A program made the translations under genes and the position numbers. A DNA stretch of 64,000 nt from Stramonita haemastoma (Eukaryota > Mollusca > Gastropoda > Neogastropoda > Muricidae), in NCBI GenBank assembly GCA_030674155.1, contig CM060335.1, forward strand, positions 27,170,097 to 27,234,096, in the 5' to 3' direction. The notes beneath the pieces were generated by a model. That model saw nothing but the letters and a program-made list of their open reading frames with translations. It had not been told where the DNA came from and searched no databases. Shown one piece after another: positions 37,965 through 45,728 of the stretch; positions within the stretch are counted from its first letter, which is position 1; every line of letters begins with the position of its first letter.

Positions 37965-38045
<81 letters not shown>

Positions 38046-38438
38046 GGGGGATGGGATAGCCTAGTGGTCAGAACATTGCGCTGGCAATTTGATGACCCGA
38101 GTTCAATTCCCGTTGGAGGGGATTTTTCCCCTGGAGTTAACATCAGTGCTGACTCTACTCTCCCCAAAAGTCTTTCAGATGAGACTGTAAACTGAGGCCC
38201 CGTGTGCAAACGCATGCAGAACATCTTGCGCACACGTTAAATCCTGTTCCGCTTTTTCTAAGAGTAGGCCATTGTGTGCCGGTGGGAACAGATGACAATA
38301 TTTACACAACTGCATACACATGGGGACTGGATGAAAAAAAGCACATGAGTGCTTATCCCATTATCCTCGATATAAAAATATAAAAAACAACAACAAAAAA
38401 ACAACACACTCACACACACACACACACACACACACTCA

Positions 38439-38502
<64 letters not shown>

Positions 38503-41500
38503 TCATTTTTGTATCAGTGTGCCAGGTGTGTGCATGTGTGACTAGCTGACATTCTTGTTAATGTATTTGAAAAGCGATGTTGGATGTTTGTTATTATCGT
38601 TTGGTCTGCATATCTCCAGAACTTGTGTCATAAATTGACCAGTTTCTTTGGGAATTATTCTCTTTTATTCCTCAAAGTCGGGATGCAGCTGCCTTCATGT
38701 TGGGCAAAAATGGTCACATAAAGTATCACCATTTGTGAACCTTAGAGCTGTAACTGAAGAGCAGGAAAAAACATCCAAAACTCTCTGTTATTGATCAAGA
38801 AAAATTCTCTTTCTTTGCTTTTCTGTCAAGTGTTTAGGGGGGATTTCCAGTCTGTACTCTGTCCTTTGTTTTTTAAGGTTTTTTTCCTTGTTGTTATTAC
38901 ATTTTGTTTTTGATATGACCATATTTTTGTTTGTTTTTTGTTGTTTATTGTTGTGTGATCCCCAGCTTCACACTCTGGGGGTCACCCAGAATGTGCACTC
39001 TGACTTACTTATACCACCAGGGAATCACTGAGACTGAAAGTGCACACTGAATTCAATTCTTCTCTCCCGTCTCCAAAACACTTTTGGTATTAACCTTCCC
39101 CGTACGTTGCCTCGGCCTCGACGCGCTGTACCTCCTGGGTGTACACACACCCATACTTTTATTGAAGGCATAACCCGCTCCCATATCTCCTGGGTGTGCA
39201 GACACCCATACCGTTAGTGAAGGCATAGTGAAGGCATAACCCGCTCCCATATCTCCTGGGTGTACACACACCCAGGCTGTCTGAAAAGGAACTAAACCTC
39301 TGCCTTACCTTGCTTGAATCACTAAGCTCTTTCCCTACATCCTGGTTGCATAGCAACCCCATGACTTGAAGAGCCCACTGTACATCCTGGATGTTGAGTA
39401 ACCTAATCTGCATACAGGGGAGTCTGCCTTTATGTGTAAGGTTTGTAACAAGGGAGAGTGCTCTTCCTACAAAAGATCTAGTACTTGAGGTGCATAAAAG
39501 GTATGCACTCAAAATATGCCCGTATGCACTGGAGCTATCGGTAAAGAAAAAAAAGGGCTTGTTACTTTACTGTGCACCTGCATAGATTTGCAGTCTTATG
39601 GCCGTTGGTTTACCACTGAGTTGATAGTCAATAATAATAATAATAATAATAATAATTGCATCAGAACATCTTGCACACATGTACGATCCTGTTCCGCTTT
39701 TCATAAGAGTAGGCAATCATGTGCTGTGGGAACAGATGACAAGATTTACAAAACTGCGTACGCACGGGGACTGGACATAAAAAACCCAAAAGTGCTTATT
39801 CCATTATCCTCATTATAAAAATAAATAAATAAAAATAAAAATATCATAATTATGTGCACAGATGCACACGCATACATACACACATTCAAAGATATGTGCA
39901 CACACACGCACATGCACACACACATGCCATCCACTTCAAAAAAGAAAATCAAAGCTTATTCAAGGAATCATCCAGAGATAAAAAATAGACTTTGACCGAC
40001 TTTGACTTGGACACATGTATGCATGCATGCATGCATGCATGCATGCACACAGGCACGCATGCAGTCAGACATACATGTGCCCACGTTCGTGCACCCACGC
40101 ACGCACACGCAAGCGCACGCGCACACGCAAGCGCACACACACACACGCGCACGCACACACACACACACACACAATTTGCCTCAAACTCTCAAAAGTACTA
40201 TCATGTAGGGCCTACCACCACAGCTTAGCAGGGAGCAAAAATTCTCAGTACAAGGACAGGTGTCCTAGCAACCACGATGTAGGGAGGCCACAAGGTAGTG
40301 ACGTCATTCTGATGTTGTAATGAGTAACCCTTCTTTCAGCATATGGGTGTGTGCATACCCAGGATGTACTGGGAGTTTAAATGCTAATTAAGTGCATTTC
40401 TAATTAACACAAACAAACCATTTTTTGTGGAAGTGTAGATCAGATGTTTATTGACAAAGTCATGAAATTTCAAGGCTGTAGGTTTGATAGTTTTTGAGTT
40501 ACAGAGCAAAATATAGGGGTCTGGGTGTACACACACCCAGAGCGTATGGGGAAGTTAAAGGCACTGCCCTCACGTGGTTTAGTTCGTACCTGACAAACCG
40601 ATTCCAAACTGTGGCAGTAAAGATTCATTCCACACCAACCAAACTAGAATGCGGAGTCCCTCAAGGATCTGTTCTAGGCCCTGTTCTCTTTACTCTCTAC
40701 ACTGCTCCCCTGTCACATGTTATTAACCGTCATCAGATCAACCATCACTTTTATGCAGACGACTCTCAGATTCTAAGCAGTGATACACCTGAAAATCTGC
40801 CTTCTCTCTGGACAAATATGTCCTACTGCCTTCAAGATATCCAAAACTGGATGATACAGAACAAATTACAAATAAACGCAGATAAAACCGAAGCCATGCT
40901 TGTAGGGACCAAACACAAACTGTCTTTTATCACAACAACTTCAATAGAATTTGGCAATACCTCAGTCCCTCTATCCAGTGCTGTAAAGTATCTAGGAGTC
41001 GTTATTGACAACACACTCTCCATGCAAAAATTCATCACACAGACCTGTCAGTCATGCTACTATCAACTACGTCGTATTAGTGCAATTCGAAAGTACCTGT
41101 CCACTGATGAAACATCCAAACTAGTCACTTCTCTTATTCTTTCACGTCTGGACTATTGCAATTCTCTTTTGGCTGGTCTGCCAGCATCATCTATCCACTC
41201 TCTCCAACGTATACAAAACTCTGCAGCTCGACTGGTCCTCAGAAAGAAAAAATCTGAACACATTACTCCTCTCTTGCATTTCCATGGCTGCCTGTGCCAC
41301 AGAGAGTAAACTACAAGATCAGTACTCTCTGTTATAAATGTCTCCACAAAACAGCACCCTCCCACCTCTGTGAATGTCTTCACGTGTACACACCTTCTCG
41401 TTCCTTCTGCTCGGCTGCAGATACCTTATCCTTAAAAATTCCGAGATTCAACCTGTCTATCGTTGGCCGCCGCTCTTTCTCTATTTCTGGTCCATCAATC

Positions 41501-42423
41501 TGGAATGACCTTCCTCTATCCCTTCGGCAAAAGCCTACATATGACACTTTTAAATCCAACCTCAAGACACACTTGTTTCAAACCTAAGATTTTTACCTTC
41601 TGTTTTCATCACCTATTTTTCCCTGCCTCCAACATTTGAAATTCCATTTACCCTGTCAAAATGTATAACCGCTATAGGTGTGTGTGTGTGTGTGTGTGTG
41701 TGCACGTGTGCGCGCGCGCGCGTGTGTGCGCGCGCATGCGCGCGTGTGTGCTTTCGATTTTGCTAGAATTATTTATTGTCATTGGTTGTTTGTTGTGACG
41801 GTCAAGTGCAAGCGCTTTGATTTGTTTTTACAAGATATAGCGCTATATAAATTCCATGTATTATTATTATTATTATTATTAATGAGAAGTTTGCATGTAT
41901 GACTTGTTTTCAAGTACCTCACCATATAGGCAGCCATACTCTTGACTTCAGAAGATTTTTTCTCCTTTAAAGGAGACTGCATGTTGTTATGTAAGAGCTT
42001 GTCATGGCTAAAGGCAATCTCAACACAACATTTTACAACATAACAACATTTAAGTGTAGGCCTTGGCAATGAGCTTACTTCAATAACTGAGTGACACAGC
42101 TTTCGGCTCGGGCCAATGTATTTTTTTTTACGTGACCTTGTTTTGTTTGTTCTTTTATTCTCAAGCATTTCTGTGTCTGTTGTTTTTTGGTGAATGGCAA
42201 AATCATTTTTCCTGGTGTTGTGTGTGTTGCACAGCCCACTAAGGACTACAACCTTGCCTGGGACTACCCTGATGACTTCCCCGCAATGTTCAACATCATC
42301 CTGTGGATGGTGGTCGTGCTGTCCATCGCCGTTTTTGTCATCGCTTACGGCATGTGGAACATCGACCCAGGCCGTGATTCCATCATCTACAGAATGACCA
42401 GCCAGCGTCTGAAGAAAGACTAG
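22567..42423 (+). CDS. ATP6AP2: ATP6AP2: prorenin receptor / V-ATPase accessory protein, eight coding exons
   Basis: Joining 22567-22606, 26132-26274, 27652-27789, 30942-31040, 32356-32544, 33723-33872, 34792-34926 and 42235-42423 gives 1083 nt, 360 residues and a stop; human ATP6AP2 is 350. All introns are GT-AG; intron 1 is phase 1, all others phase 0. Seen: signal peptide 1-20 ([14 protein letters not shown]...); a lumenal domain with [16 protein letters not shown] near residue 64; furin-type RKAR in exon 7, where human has [20 protein letters not shown], one membrane span, then [14 protein letters not shown] and a basic tail ending KKD. Known role: accessory and assembly subunit of the V-ATPase, also a (pro)renin and Wnt/Frizzled-associated receptor in ER, endolysosome and plasma membrane. 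Renin binding in a mollusc is not implied. Converges on the SHOX-type gene at 56 kb. Confidence 0.96.
23291..23635 (+). mobile_element. SINE-A copy, full length, in ATP6AP2 intron 1
   Basis: tRNA-like head GGGGACGGGATAGCCTAATG with a B-box-like GGGAGTTTGATTCCTGG; the GGAGTTAACATCAGTGCTGA block; TTGGATGAGACTGTAAACC; ACGCAGAACATCTTGCGCAC; the GTGGGAACAGATAATAT block; and the end TTATCCTCGATGTAAAAGAA with an A-rich tail. Imperfect CACTCACT-type direct repeats flank it. Confidence 0.9.
23722..24661. mobile_element. hAT-like non-autonomous DNA transposon, 940 bp, in ATP6AP2 intron 1
   Basis: Ends CAGGGTTCGCG and CGCGAACCCTG are exact 11-bp inverted repeats, extending imperfectly into GGTA/TACCGG-rich subterminal DNA rich in CCGGTA words at both ends. 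CAGGGTTC-type ends are common in hAT elements. The flanks (TAATATAT and ATATATTA) are too AT-rich to prove an 8-bp duplication. No transposase frame inside. A SINE-A fragment is inserted at 24156-24305. Confidence 0.7.
24156..24305 (+). mobile_element. SINE-A 3' fragment inside the hAT-like element
   Basis: Starts CGCTTTTCGTAAGAGCAGGC, ends ATCCTCGATATAAAAGATTA. Its position inside a TIR-bounded element dates it after that insertion. Confidence 0.82.
24736..24790 (-). mobile_element. SINE-C fragment
   Basis: Reverse complement reads GGCGACGCACTCTCCCTGAG, then GAGAGCAGTCC and AAATTTCACACA, matching the 3' part of the SINE-C copy at 11158-11210. Confidence 0.65.
25203..25320 (+). repeat. (TG)n then (GTGC)n microsatellite
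   Basis: TG repeats grade into GTGC/GCGT tetranucleotides over about 115 bp. Confidence 0.9.
25664..25890 (-). mobile_element. SINE-A copy, 5'-truncated, (AG)n on both sides
   Basis: Minus-strand reading starts AGTCCTTCGGATGAGACTTT and ends TCGATATAAATGAATAAATA. In element orientation both flanks are CT-rich dinucleotide arrays, as for the copies at 15910 and 19632. Confidence 0.87.
26132..26274 (+). CDS. ATP6AP2: ATP6AP2 coding exon 2
   Basis: Acceptor CATTCGCAG, 143 nt, donor GTACGT. Encodes the end of the signal peptide (VAGPCLG) and the first lumenal segment through DTLGLSDSP. The donor is the first unit of a (GT)n array of about 95 bp, so the splice site lies inside a microsatellite. 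Confidence 0.93.
26275..26371 (+). repeat. (GT)n microsatellite starting at the exon 2 donor
   Basis: Begins GTACGTGTGTG at the first intronic base and continues as nearly pure GT for about 95 bp. Confidence 0.95.
26689..26758 (+). repeat. (TA)n microsatellite
   Basis: About 68 bp of uninterrupted TA in intron 2. A similar array ending in (CA)n lies at 27479-27562. Confidence 0.95.
27652..27789 (+). CDS. ATP6AP2: ATP6AP2 coding exon 3
   Basis: Acceptor TTTCCCATTGCAG, 138 nt, donor GTAAGT, phase 0 at both ends. [19 protein letters not shown] aligns with the human segment around WPGLAVGNLFHRPRA, the best-conserved part of the lumenal N-terminal half. Confidence 0.95.
28259..28345 (+). repeat. 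Repeat E copy
   Basis: GGCCTGACTCATCAGGCACA, TAATGGTAGCATGATGCATT, GACAGACAACAGTTGCTGTC and TGAACATTAGAC. The CCTGA..TCAGG inverted repeat is the family's hallmark. Confidence 0.65.
28588..28671 (+). repeat. (TC)n microsatellite
   Basis: About 84 bp with one TTC slip. No retroelement is recognisable at either edge, unlike most other TC arrays here. Confidence 0.95.
29440..30420 (-). mobile_element. L1-like LINE fragment, C-terminal domain, in ATP6AP2 intron 3
   Basis: A minus-strand frame of 248 codons (30367 to 29624) reads [40 protein letters not shown] and [11 protein letters not shown]. This is the C-terminal zinc-knuckle module (C-x2-C, H-x4-C) of L1/Tx1-clade ORF2 proteins. It is AT-rich with no RT domain left and differs clearly from the TC-flanked LINE group. 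3' UTR and flanks at 29040-29440 are A-rich. Confidence 0.8.
30942..31040 (+). CDS. ATP6AP2: ATP6AP2 coding exon 4
   Basis: Acceptor TTTCCCTTCAG, 99 nt, donor GTGAGT, phase 0. Encodes [20 protein letters not shown] and on to LDLMADAN, 33 residues. As I recall, human exon 4 is also a short in-frame exon whose skipping causes an X-linked neurological disorder. A 600-bp GT array starts about 35 bases after the donor. Confidence 0.94.
31075..31670 (+). repeat. (GT)n-rich array, about 600 bp, in intron 4
   Basis: TG repeats with recurring GGTTT, TTTTG and ATG interruptions. The longest simple repeat in the window. Confidence 0.95.
31880..32020 (+). repeat. Repeat E copy with an internal 45-bp tandem duplication
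   Basis: GGGCTTGACTTGTCAGGCAC, then two copies of a unit with TAATGGCAGCGTAGCACATT and GCTCATGTGACAGGCAACA differing at one or two bases, then GCTGTTTGAGCGTTCAATGAC. Confidence 0.75.
32356..32544 (+). CDS. ATP6AP2: ATP6AP2 coding exon 5
   Basis: Acceptor GTCTCCCTTCCAG, 189 nt, donor GTGAGT, phase 0. Encodes [51 protein letters not shown] and LNT, matching the human segment around LRNRLFQENSVL...SLSRNNEVDLLFLSELQVL. Confidence 0.95.
33110..33312 (+). repeat. (TG)n/(TGCG)n microsatellite
   Basis: About 200 bp of TG with GCAT, GCGT and GCGC interruptions in intron 5. Confidence 0.95.
33590..33690 (-). repeat. Repeat D copy abutting ATP6AP2 exon 6
   Basis: Reverse complement shows GAATGCAGCTGGCTGCCTTT and AGAGCTCTAGCAGAGG. 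It lies 33-133 bases upstream of exon 6, so it may supply the branch-point region of intron 5. Confidence 0.55.
33723..33872 (+). CDS. ATP6AP2: ATP6AP2 coding exon 6
   Basis: Acceptor GACATTTGCAG, 150 nt, donor GTGAGT, phase 0. Encodes [31 protein letters not shown] and [10 protein letters not shown], corresponding to the human SPDLYSLELAGL...ILVDAL region. Confidence 0.93.
34145..34242 (+). repeat. Repeat E copy
   Basis: CTGGCCTGACTTTTTAGAAG, CTTAATTAATGTCAGTGCAA and AGTAGTTGCTGTCTGAGCAT followed by TTGACGA. Confidence 0.6.
34690..34755 (+). repeat. (AC)n microsatellite just before exon 7
   Basis: About 64 bp of AC ending 37 bases before the exon 7 acceptor. (G)n and (C)n runs lie further up at about 34276-34296 and 34459-34475. 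Confidence 0.95.
34792..34926 (+). CDS. ATP6AP2: ATP6AP2 coding exon 7 (furin-type site)
   Basis: Acceptor TGGTGTTGCAG, 135 nt, donor GTGAGT, phase 0. Encodes [20 protein letters not shown] and [23 protein letters not shown] fits R-X-X-R and sits where the human protein has RKTR, the site separating the soluble ectodomain from the membrane stub. Confidence 0.94.
35001..35275 (+). mobile_element. SINE-B copy, full length, in ATP6AP2 intron 7
   Basis: GGCGGGATAGCTCAGTGGTC (A box), then AAGTTAAGTAGCGTC, GGTTACCAG and TTGGATGGGTGACCG (5S-like), then GTAAATGGGTACCTGCCCTC, TTTAGGGTCAGGGAAGG and CCGCCCTCAACATGCTGG. Confidence 0.85.
35290..37320. other. ATP6AP2 intron 7, left part, no element recognised
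   Basis: 35290-35770 is GC-richer than its surroundings, with CACGTG at 35525 and an ATG in GCGAAAAAAAATGGCG that opens only a 12-codon frame. 35950-35990 is a G-rich run. 36000-37320 is AT-rich. No coding exon or named repeat found. Confidence 0.45.
37377..37545 (-). mobile_element. SINE-A fragment
   Basis: Reverse complement reads GAGACTATAAACCGAGGCCC, CGTGTGTGAACACAC and AAACCTGTTCCGTTTTTCGG, ending near CTGCATACATGGGG. Both ends are missing. Confidence 0.8.
37971..38043 (+). repeat. (AC)n array upstream of a full SINE-A
   Basis: About 72 bp of AC abutting the SINE head. A second AC array follows the SINE at 38406-38500. Confidence 0.95.
38045..38390 (+). mobile_element. SINE-A copy, full length, (AC)n on both sides
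   Basis: GGATGGGATAGCCTAGTGGT (A box), GAGTTCAATTCCCG (B box), GGAGTTAACATCAGTGCTGA, AGTCTTTCAGATGAGACTGT, AACATCTTGCGCACACGTTA and ATCCTCGATATAAAAATATA, followed by AACAACAA then (AC)n. The clearest example of this SINE sitting within an AC array. Confidence 0.92.
38406..38500 (+). repeat. (AC)n array downstream of the SINE-A copy
   Basis: About 95 bp AC with two CTCA interruptions. Confidence 0.95.
38673..38770 (+). repeat. Repeat D copy
   Basis: GGGATGCAGCTGCCTTCATG, AAAAATGGTCACATAAAGTA, TCACCATTTGTGAACCTTAG and AGCTGTAACTGAAGAGC. Confidence 0.6.
38965..39048 (-). repeat. Repeat F fragment
   Basis: ACACTCTGGGGGTCACCCAG, AATGTGCACTCTGACTTACT and GGGAATCACTGAGA match the reverse complement of 4565-4655. 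Confidence 0.65.
39658..39830 (+). mobile_element. SINE-A 3' fragment inside the piggyBac-like element
   Basis: AGAACATCTTGCACACATGT through CATTATCCTCATTATAAAAA and an (AATA)n tail, preceded by (AAT)n. Confidence 0.8.
40015..40175 (+). repeat. (GCAT)n, (CGCA)n and (AC)n tract
   Basis: About 160 bp of alternating purine-pyrimidine sequence inside the piggyBac-like element. Confidence 0.9.
41680..41750 (+). repeat. (TG)n/(CG)n tract in LINE 3' UTR
   Basis: TG repeats leading into CGCGCGCGCG and CGCGCATGCGCG, a strong Z-DNA candidate. The related LINE tail at 49152-49225 has the same kind of tract at the same place. Confidence 0.9.
41886..42118 (-). repeat. Repeat F copy just upstream of ATP6AP2 exon 8
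   Basis: Reverse complement of the block at 4321-4560: CCGAAAGCTGTGTCACTCAG, TGTTGTAAAATGTTGTGTTG, AGCCATGACAAGCTCTTACA and GAGTATGGCTGCCTATATGG. It ends about 115 bases before the exon. Confidence 0.75.
42235..42423 (+). CDS. ATP6AP2: ATP6AP2 coding exon 8 (membrane span and cytosolic tail)
   Basis: Acceptor TGTGTGTTGCACAG, 62 codons and [23 protein letters not shown] leads into the hydrophobic span [20 protein letters not shown], then [22 protein letters not shown]. The [13 protein letters not shown] string is the family signature. The tail keeps basic residues at -5, -3 and -2 before the terminal D, comparable to the human KIRMD end, reported as an ER-retrieval-type signal. Confidence 0.97.
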   Translation, partial: PTKDYNLAWDYPDDFPAMFNIILWMVVVLSIAVFVIAYGMWNIDPGRDSIIYRMTSQRLKKD

Positions 42424-42438
42424 ACACACAGAGAGAAA

Positions 42439-42461
42439 GGGGGGGGGGGGGGGGGGGGGGG
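42439..42461 (+). repeat. (G)23 run 16 bases after the ATP6AP2 stop codon
   Basis: 23 G followed by C and then AATAAA. A G-quadruplex candidate in the transcript if the 3' UTR extends past it. Confidence 0.9.
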
Positions 42462-42462
42462 C

Positions 42463-42468
42463 AATAAA
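42463..42468 (+). terminator. Proximal poly(A) signal candidate of ATP6AP2
   Basis: AATAAA 40 bases after the stop codon, directly after the G run. No clear GT-rich element follows, so use is uncertain. Confidence 0.35.
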
Positions 42469-42599
42469 TAGTAAAGTAGAGATGTTTACTAGCCAGTGGG
42501 AAGTGTAAGAATATCGTTTTGGGGGTAGGGTGTGTTTGAAGTAGTTAATTTGATTTCTTTTGCTTGGATGGTTTGGTTTTCAGGTAATTGTTTATGAGT

Positions 42600-42630
<31 letters not shown>

Positions 42631-45525
42631 GGGGAGTGAACATGTTCGTATTGAGACATTATTTGTGCATACTTATATATATATATACCTAGCAAATGTT
42701 TCACTTTTTTGTTGGTTTTTTTTGCAGAAGTGTGGTTAAAGTTGATAAAAAAAAAAAGTGATATGTCATTCAGACACTGTTGGGTTGGTTTATATGTTTG
42801 AAAATGCCTATCAGGATGTAGGAAGAGAAATGAGGGAGAGATGTAGGGGGGGAGGGGGATATAGAAAAAGATGTACCTGGAAGAAAGTGAGGACTTGGCA
42901 TAAAAAGAGTGTTATGTGTAGAATGTTGTGGTCATGTGTGTGTCTCAGAATATATGTTACTGGGTTTGGGTACGATCAAAGGTGACAGTTGGAACAAGTG
43001 AATGTGTTCAGAGAAATTTTTTTGAGTAAGAAAGAAGCGTATGATTATGGTTTTTGTGATTAAATTTTTTAAGTAAAGGCATGGCTAAATCTGACCAGCA
43101 GTGTGGTTGAGAGAGAGATGTGAGTGTGTGCATATAGAGGCGCTTCTGCATGCTGGCACATGTGTGTGTGTGTGTGTGTGTGTTTGAGTGTGTGCATTTT
43201 CGCATTTTTATCAAGGCTTGTTTTGTTGTTACTTTGATGATAAAATTTTGATGGAGAAACTTCTTACATCAGTAATGTGTTTCTGAGCAAGACTATAGCA
43301 ATGTGTGTTTGATATCCGGTCTGCACCTGTGATTTTCAAGTGAAATAGTGTGAAGAAGTGCTGTAGGCTTGGTAAAGAGATACAGTTTTGTAATTTTACA
43401 TGAAGTAATCAATGTATTTTGCTCAGTAAAAAGAGTGGATATAAAACAGCAGTTTGCATTTTGGTCCTTGGGAGAGTAACAAACACAAGCTCACAAGTAT
43501 AATGGGGACATGTGTTAAACTACTGAAAATTTTCCCATGATTTATTCTTACTGATGAGTCTGTGGTGTTAAACCACCACCTTGAATTCAAACTGCAACAT
43601 GTTTCCAGTTCTGCAAAAGTGGAAAGCAGCTGCAATGAGCTTTGCATTGTGAACTATCTGGTGAAAAAAACTGATGCGGTGTTTTCTTTTGCAGTATTGA
43701 GCATAAGAAATGTGATGTCACCGGCACAGGTGTGTCATGTGTACAGGATGTAATGACTCATTCCCGTGTCCAGAGAACCTTTGACAGCAGTTCAGGAAGA
43801 AACAGGTTTCAGTCGGTCTGCATCTAGTCAAAAAGGTGGGGCCTTAAAACTAAAGCATTGGCAGACTAGATTTGCTGGATTCCAGATCTGTTATCGGTTT
43901 TTCATTGCTCATCAGAAGTATATGACAAGCGCCTGGAAACCAGAAAAAATGTAAACTTGGGGTTTTCATAGTTCAGGACTGTGGGAATCCTTTTCTGTTC
44001 TGAACTATCATTGTACAAGAATGCGAAATTCAAAATAACATGCTTAGCACAGAAAAAAAACTTCCTTTAGTAAATTACCTTTTTTTTTTGTAATGTTTAC
44101 TAGTACATGTAATTAGAATCTGTTCAAGTGTTATCCTGATTCCTTTATTCATTAGCCATCTGGTAATCTATTTCCTGTTGTCATATGAAGAATCAGTTGC
44201 TATACTACTGCTAGCGAGTGCGAAATGTGTACTGATCCCAATATGGCTTTCTGTATTTGCTGAAGGAACAAGCAAAGCCTGCTTGCTGAAGTCAAAAGAT
44301 GGCTGCTCTTATACTCTGCACACAGTACAGTCATGACTTTTTGTTACTTCCCTTTGATGGCTGTAGGTAAAGTGGTGTATATAGGTGAAGAATAGCAGGA
44401 TATGGAAAACTCCAAATATTCAAATACCATTTTGGTCAAAACTTGCCCACTGAAGGAATGCAAGAAAGTCTGCTGGGGTAAGGAGTGAGTGATATGGCAA
44501 TTCTTTCCCCCCTGATTTAAGTCTTTGGAATATCAACTCCCAGAAGCCAGGTAAGCAGCGCATAAAAAAGAACAACTCTGAATGTTGATGGCAGTGAAGT
44601 CTGTGTCACTCAACCTTTTTGTGTGTGCTGTGTTCACCCGCCACAGTGGCTGACTTTCAAACCTTTTGCAGCAAGTTTTCTTCTGTTCAGAATTTTGTGG
44701 ACAAAAGACTGTCACTGTTGTTTTGTAGGTGTCGATCTGAAAATGTGATTGCAGAGCGACAGTTTGAATGTAGACATTTTTGGGATATGACCGTGTTTTT
44801 CTCTAAATCTGTACAACTTGTAACCTCATCATCTGTCTTCTGTATCTCTTTGGTTTTTTGGGGGATTCTTTTTATGATTTTAGAATTCAGATCATGAATG
44901 AATGTTTGTCTGTCATTGATGATTCCTTAATATCAGATCAGGGGAAAACACTTCATCATGGTGGCACACAAGAGCGTTGAGCACAACAAATTCAATTCCT
45001 TCACCTTCTTATTCATGTTTATAGACGAACGTCATTTACACATTATTTATTGTAGACAGGTTTCAGTATGAGCGTGATCAGCTGAACCAAAAAGTAATGT
45101 CTATCTTTATTCACTACAGTCTTGTTTGTTTGGTGATCTGCAAGCCTGTACTGTTCTCTTCTGTTAGATAGTGTGATCTTGGATTAAGATTATGGCTCCC
45201 TCCTCCTCCTTCTTCTCCTCTTCCTTTCAACCCCTCCTCCTCCTAGCCACCCCTGCTCCTTTTGGATGAAAAAAATAGTAGTAGGTCAGATCCAGAAAGG
45301 GAGGGGGTGTTCATTTTTCAAAAGGTGAAATCACTCTCTACTTTCACATTTATCTTCAGAAGTTTTCAGTCAAAAACTTCAGTGTTATAGTAAGTAGTTT
45401 CTCTTTTTTTCCACTGTGATTTGATCATTCCTTGCCAGAAATTCCAGTGGCTGCCATTGGTACAAGGAGTTGTATGTGTAACTGGGAGTACTTGTAGTTT
45501 ATTTCACTGTTGTAGATATCTGAAC

Positions 45526-45531
45526 AATAAA
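45526..45531 (+). terminator. Distal poly(A) signal candidate of ATP6AP2
   Basis: AATAAA followed within 15-45 bases by TTTGTGAATG and TTTGTGTGTGGGGCTTTTGTG, a good downstream GT-rich element. Repeats resume shortly after. Confidence 0.5.
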
Positions 45532-45728
45532 TCATTTGTGAATGTGGAATTCTTTTCTATTTGTGTGTGGGGCTTTTGTGAGGGTTTGTTGGTTTGTGTG
45601 TGTGGGTGTGTTCGTGACTCGTGTGTGTGTGTGTGTTGTGTGTTTGTGACTTGTGTGTGTATGTTTCTTTTTATATTGCTTTATTCCTTTTTTGTCTCTT
45701 TACGTTTGTTTTGGGGTTGCTTTCATGC

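Larger units (their letters stand above)
39094..40554. mobile_element. piggyBac-like non-autonomous element, 1461 bp, at a TTAA site
   Basis: TTAA at 39090-39093 and 40555-40558 bound the insert. Ends CCTTCCCCGTACG and CGTATGGGGAAG are inverted repeats with one indel and one transition. Copies of a near-palindrome of the form CTGGGTGT-acac-ACACCCAG lie near both ends (about 39137, 39190, 39259, 40344 and 40521). No transposase frame. TTAA targeting and C(C)YTTCCC-type ends fit piggyBac; superfamily is inferred. A SINE-A copy and (AC)-rich DNA lie inside. Confidence 0.75.
39050..41880 (+). mobile_element. CR1/Jockey-like LINE, 5'-truncated, split by a DNA transposon
   Basis: The element is 39050-39093 plus 40555-41880. 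The left piece CAATTCTTCTCTCCCGTCTC joins the right piece AAAGGCACTGCCCTCACGTG across a TTAA, exactly as in the unsplit copy near 2030. Right of the split come [37 protein letters not shown], the catalytic [34 protein letters not shown] and [17 protein letters not shown]. After a frameshift near 41280-41300 the end continues [20 protein letters not shown] to TAA at 41585-41587. The 3' UTR carries a (TG/CG)n tract and ends in (ATT)n. Confidence 0.88.
42424..45531 (+). other. ATP6AP2: Probable ATP6AP2 3' UTR
   Basis: About 3.1 kb with no exon and almost no recognised repeats, unlike the DNA on either side. It contains G runs at 42439-42461 and 42614-42634. It ends at AATAAA (45526-45531) followed by a TGTGTGTGGGG-rich stretch. 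A shorter form could use AATAAA at 42463. Confidence 0.5.
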
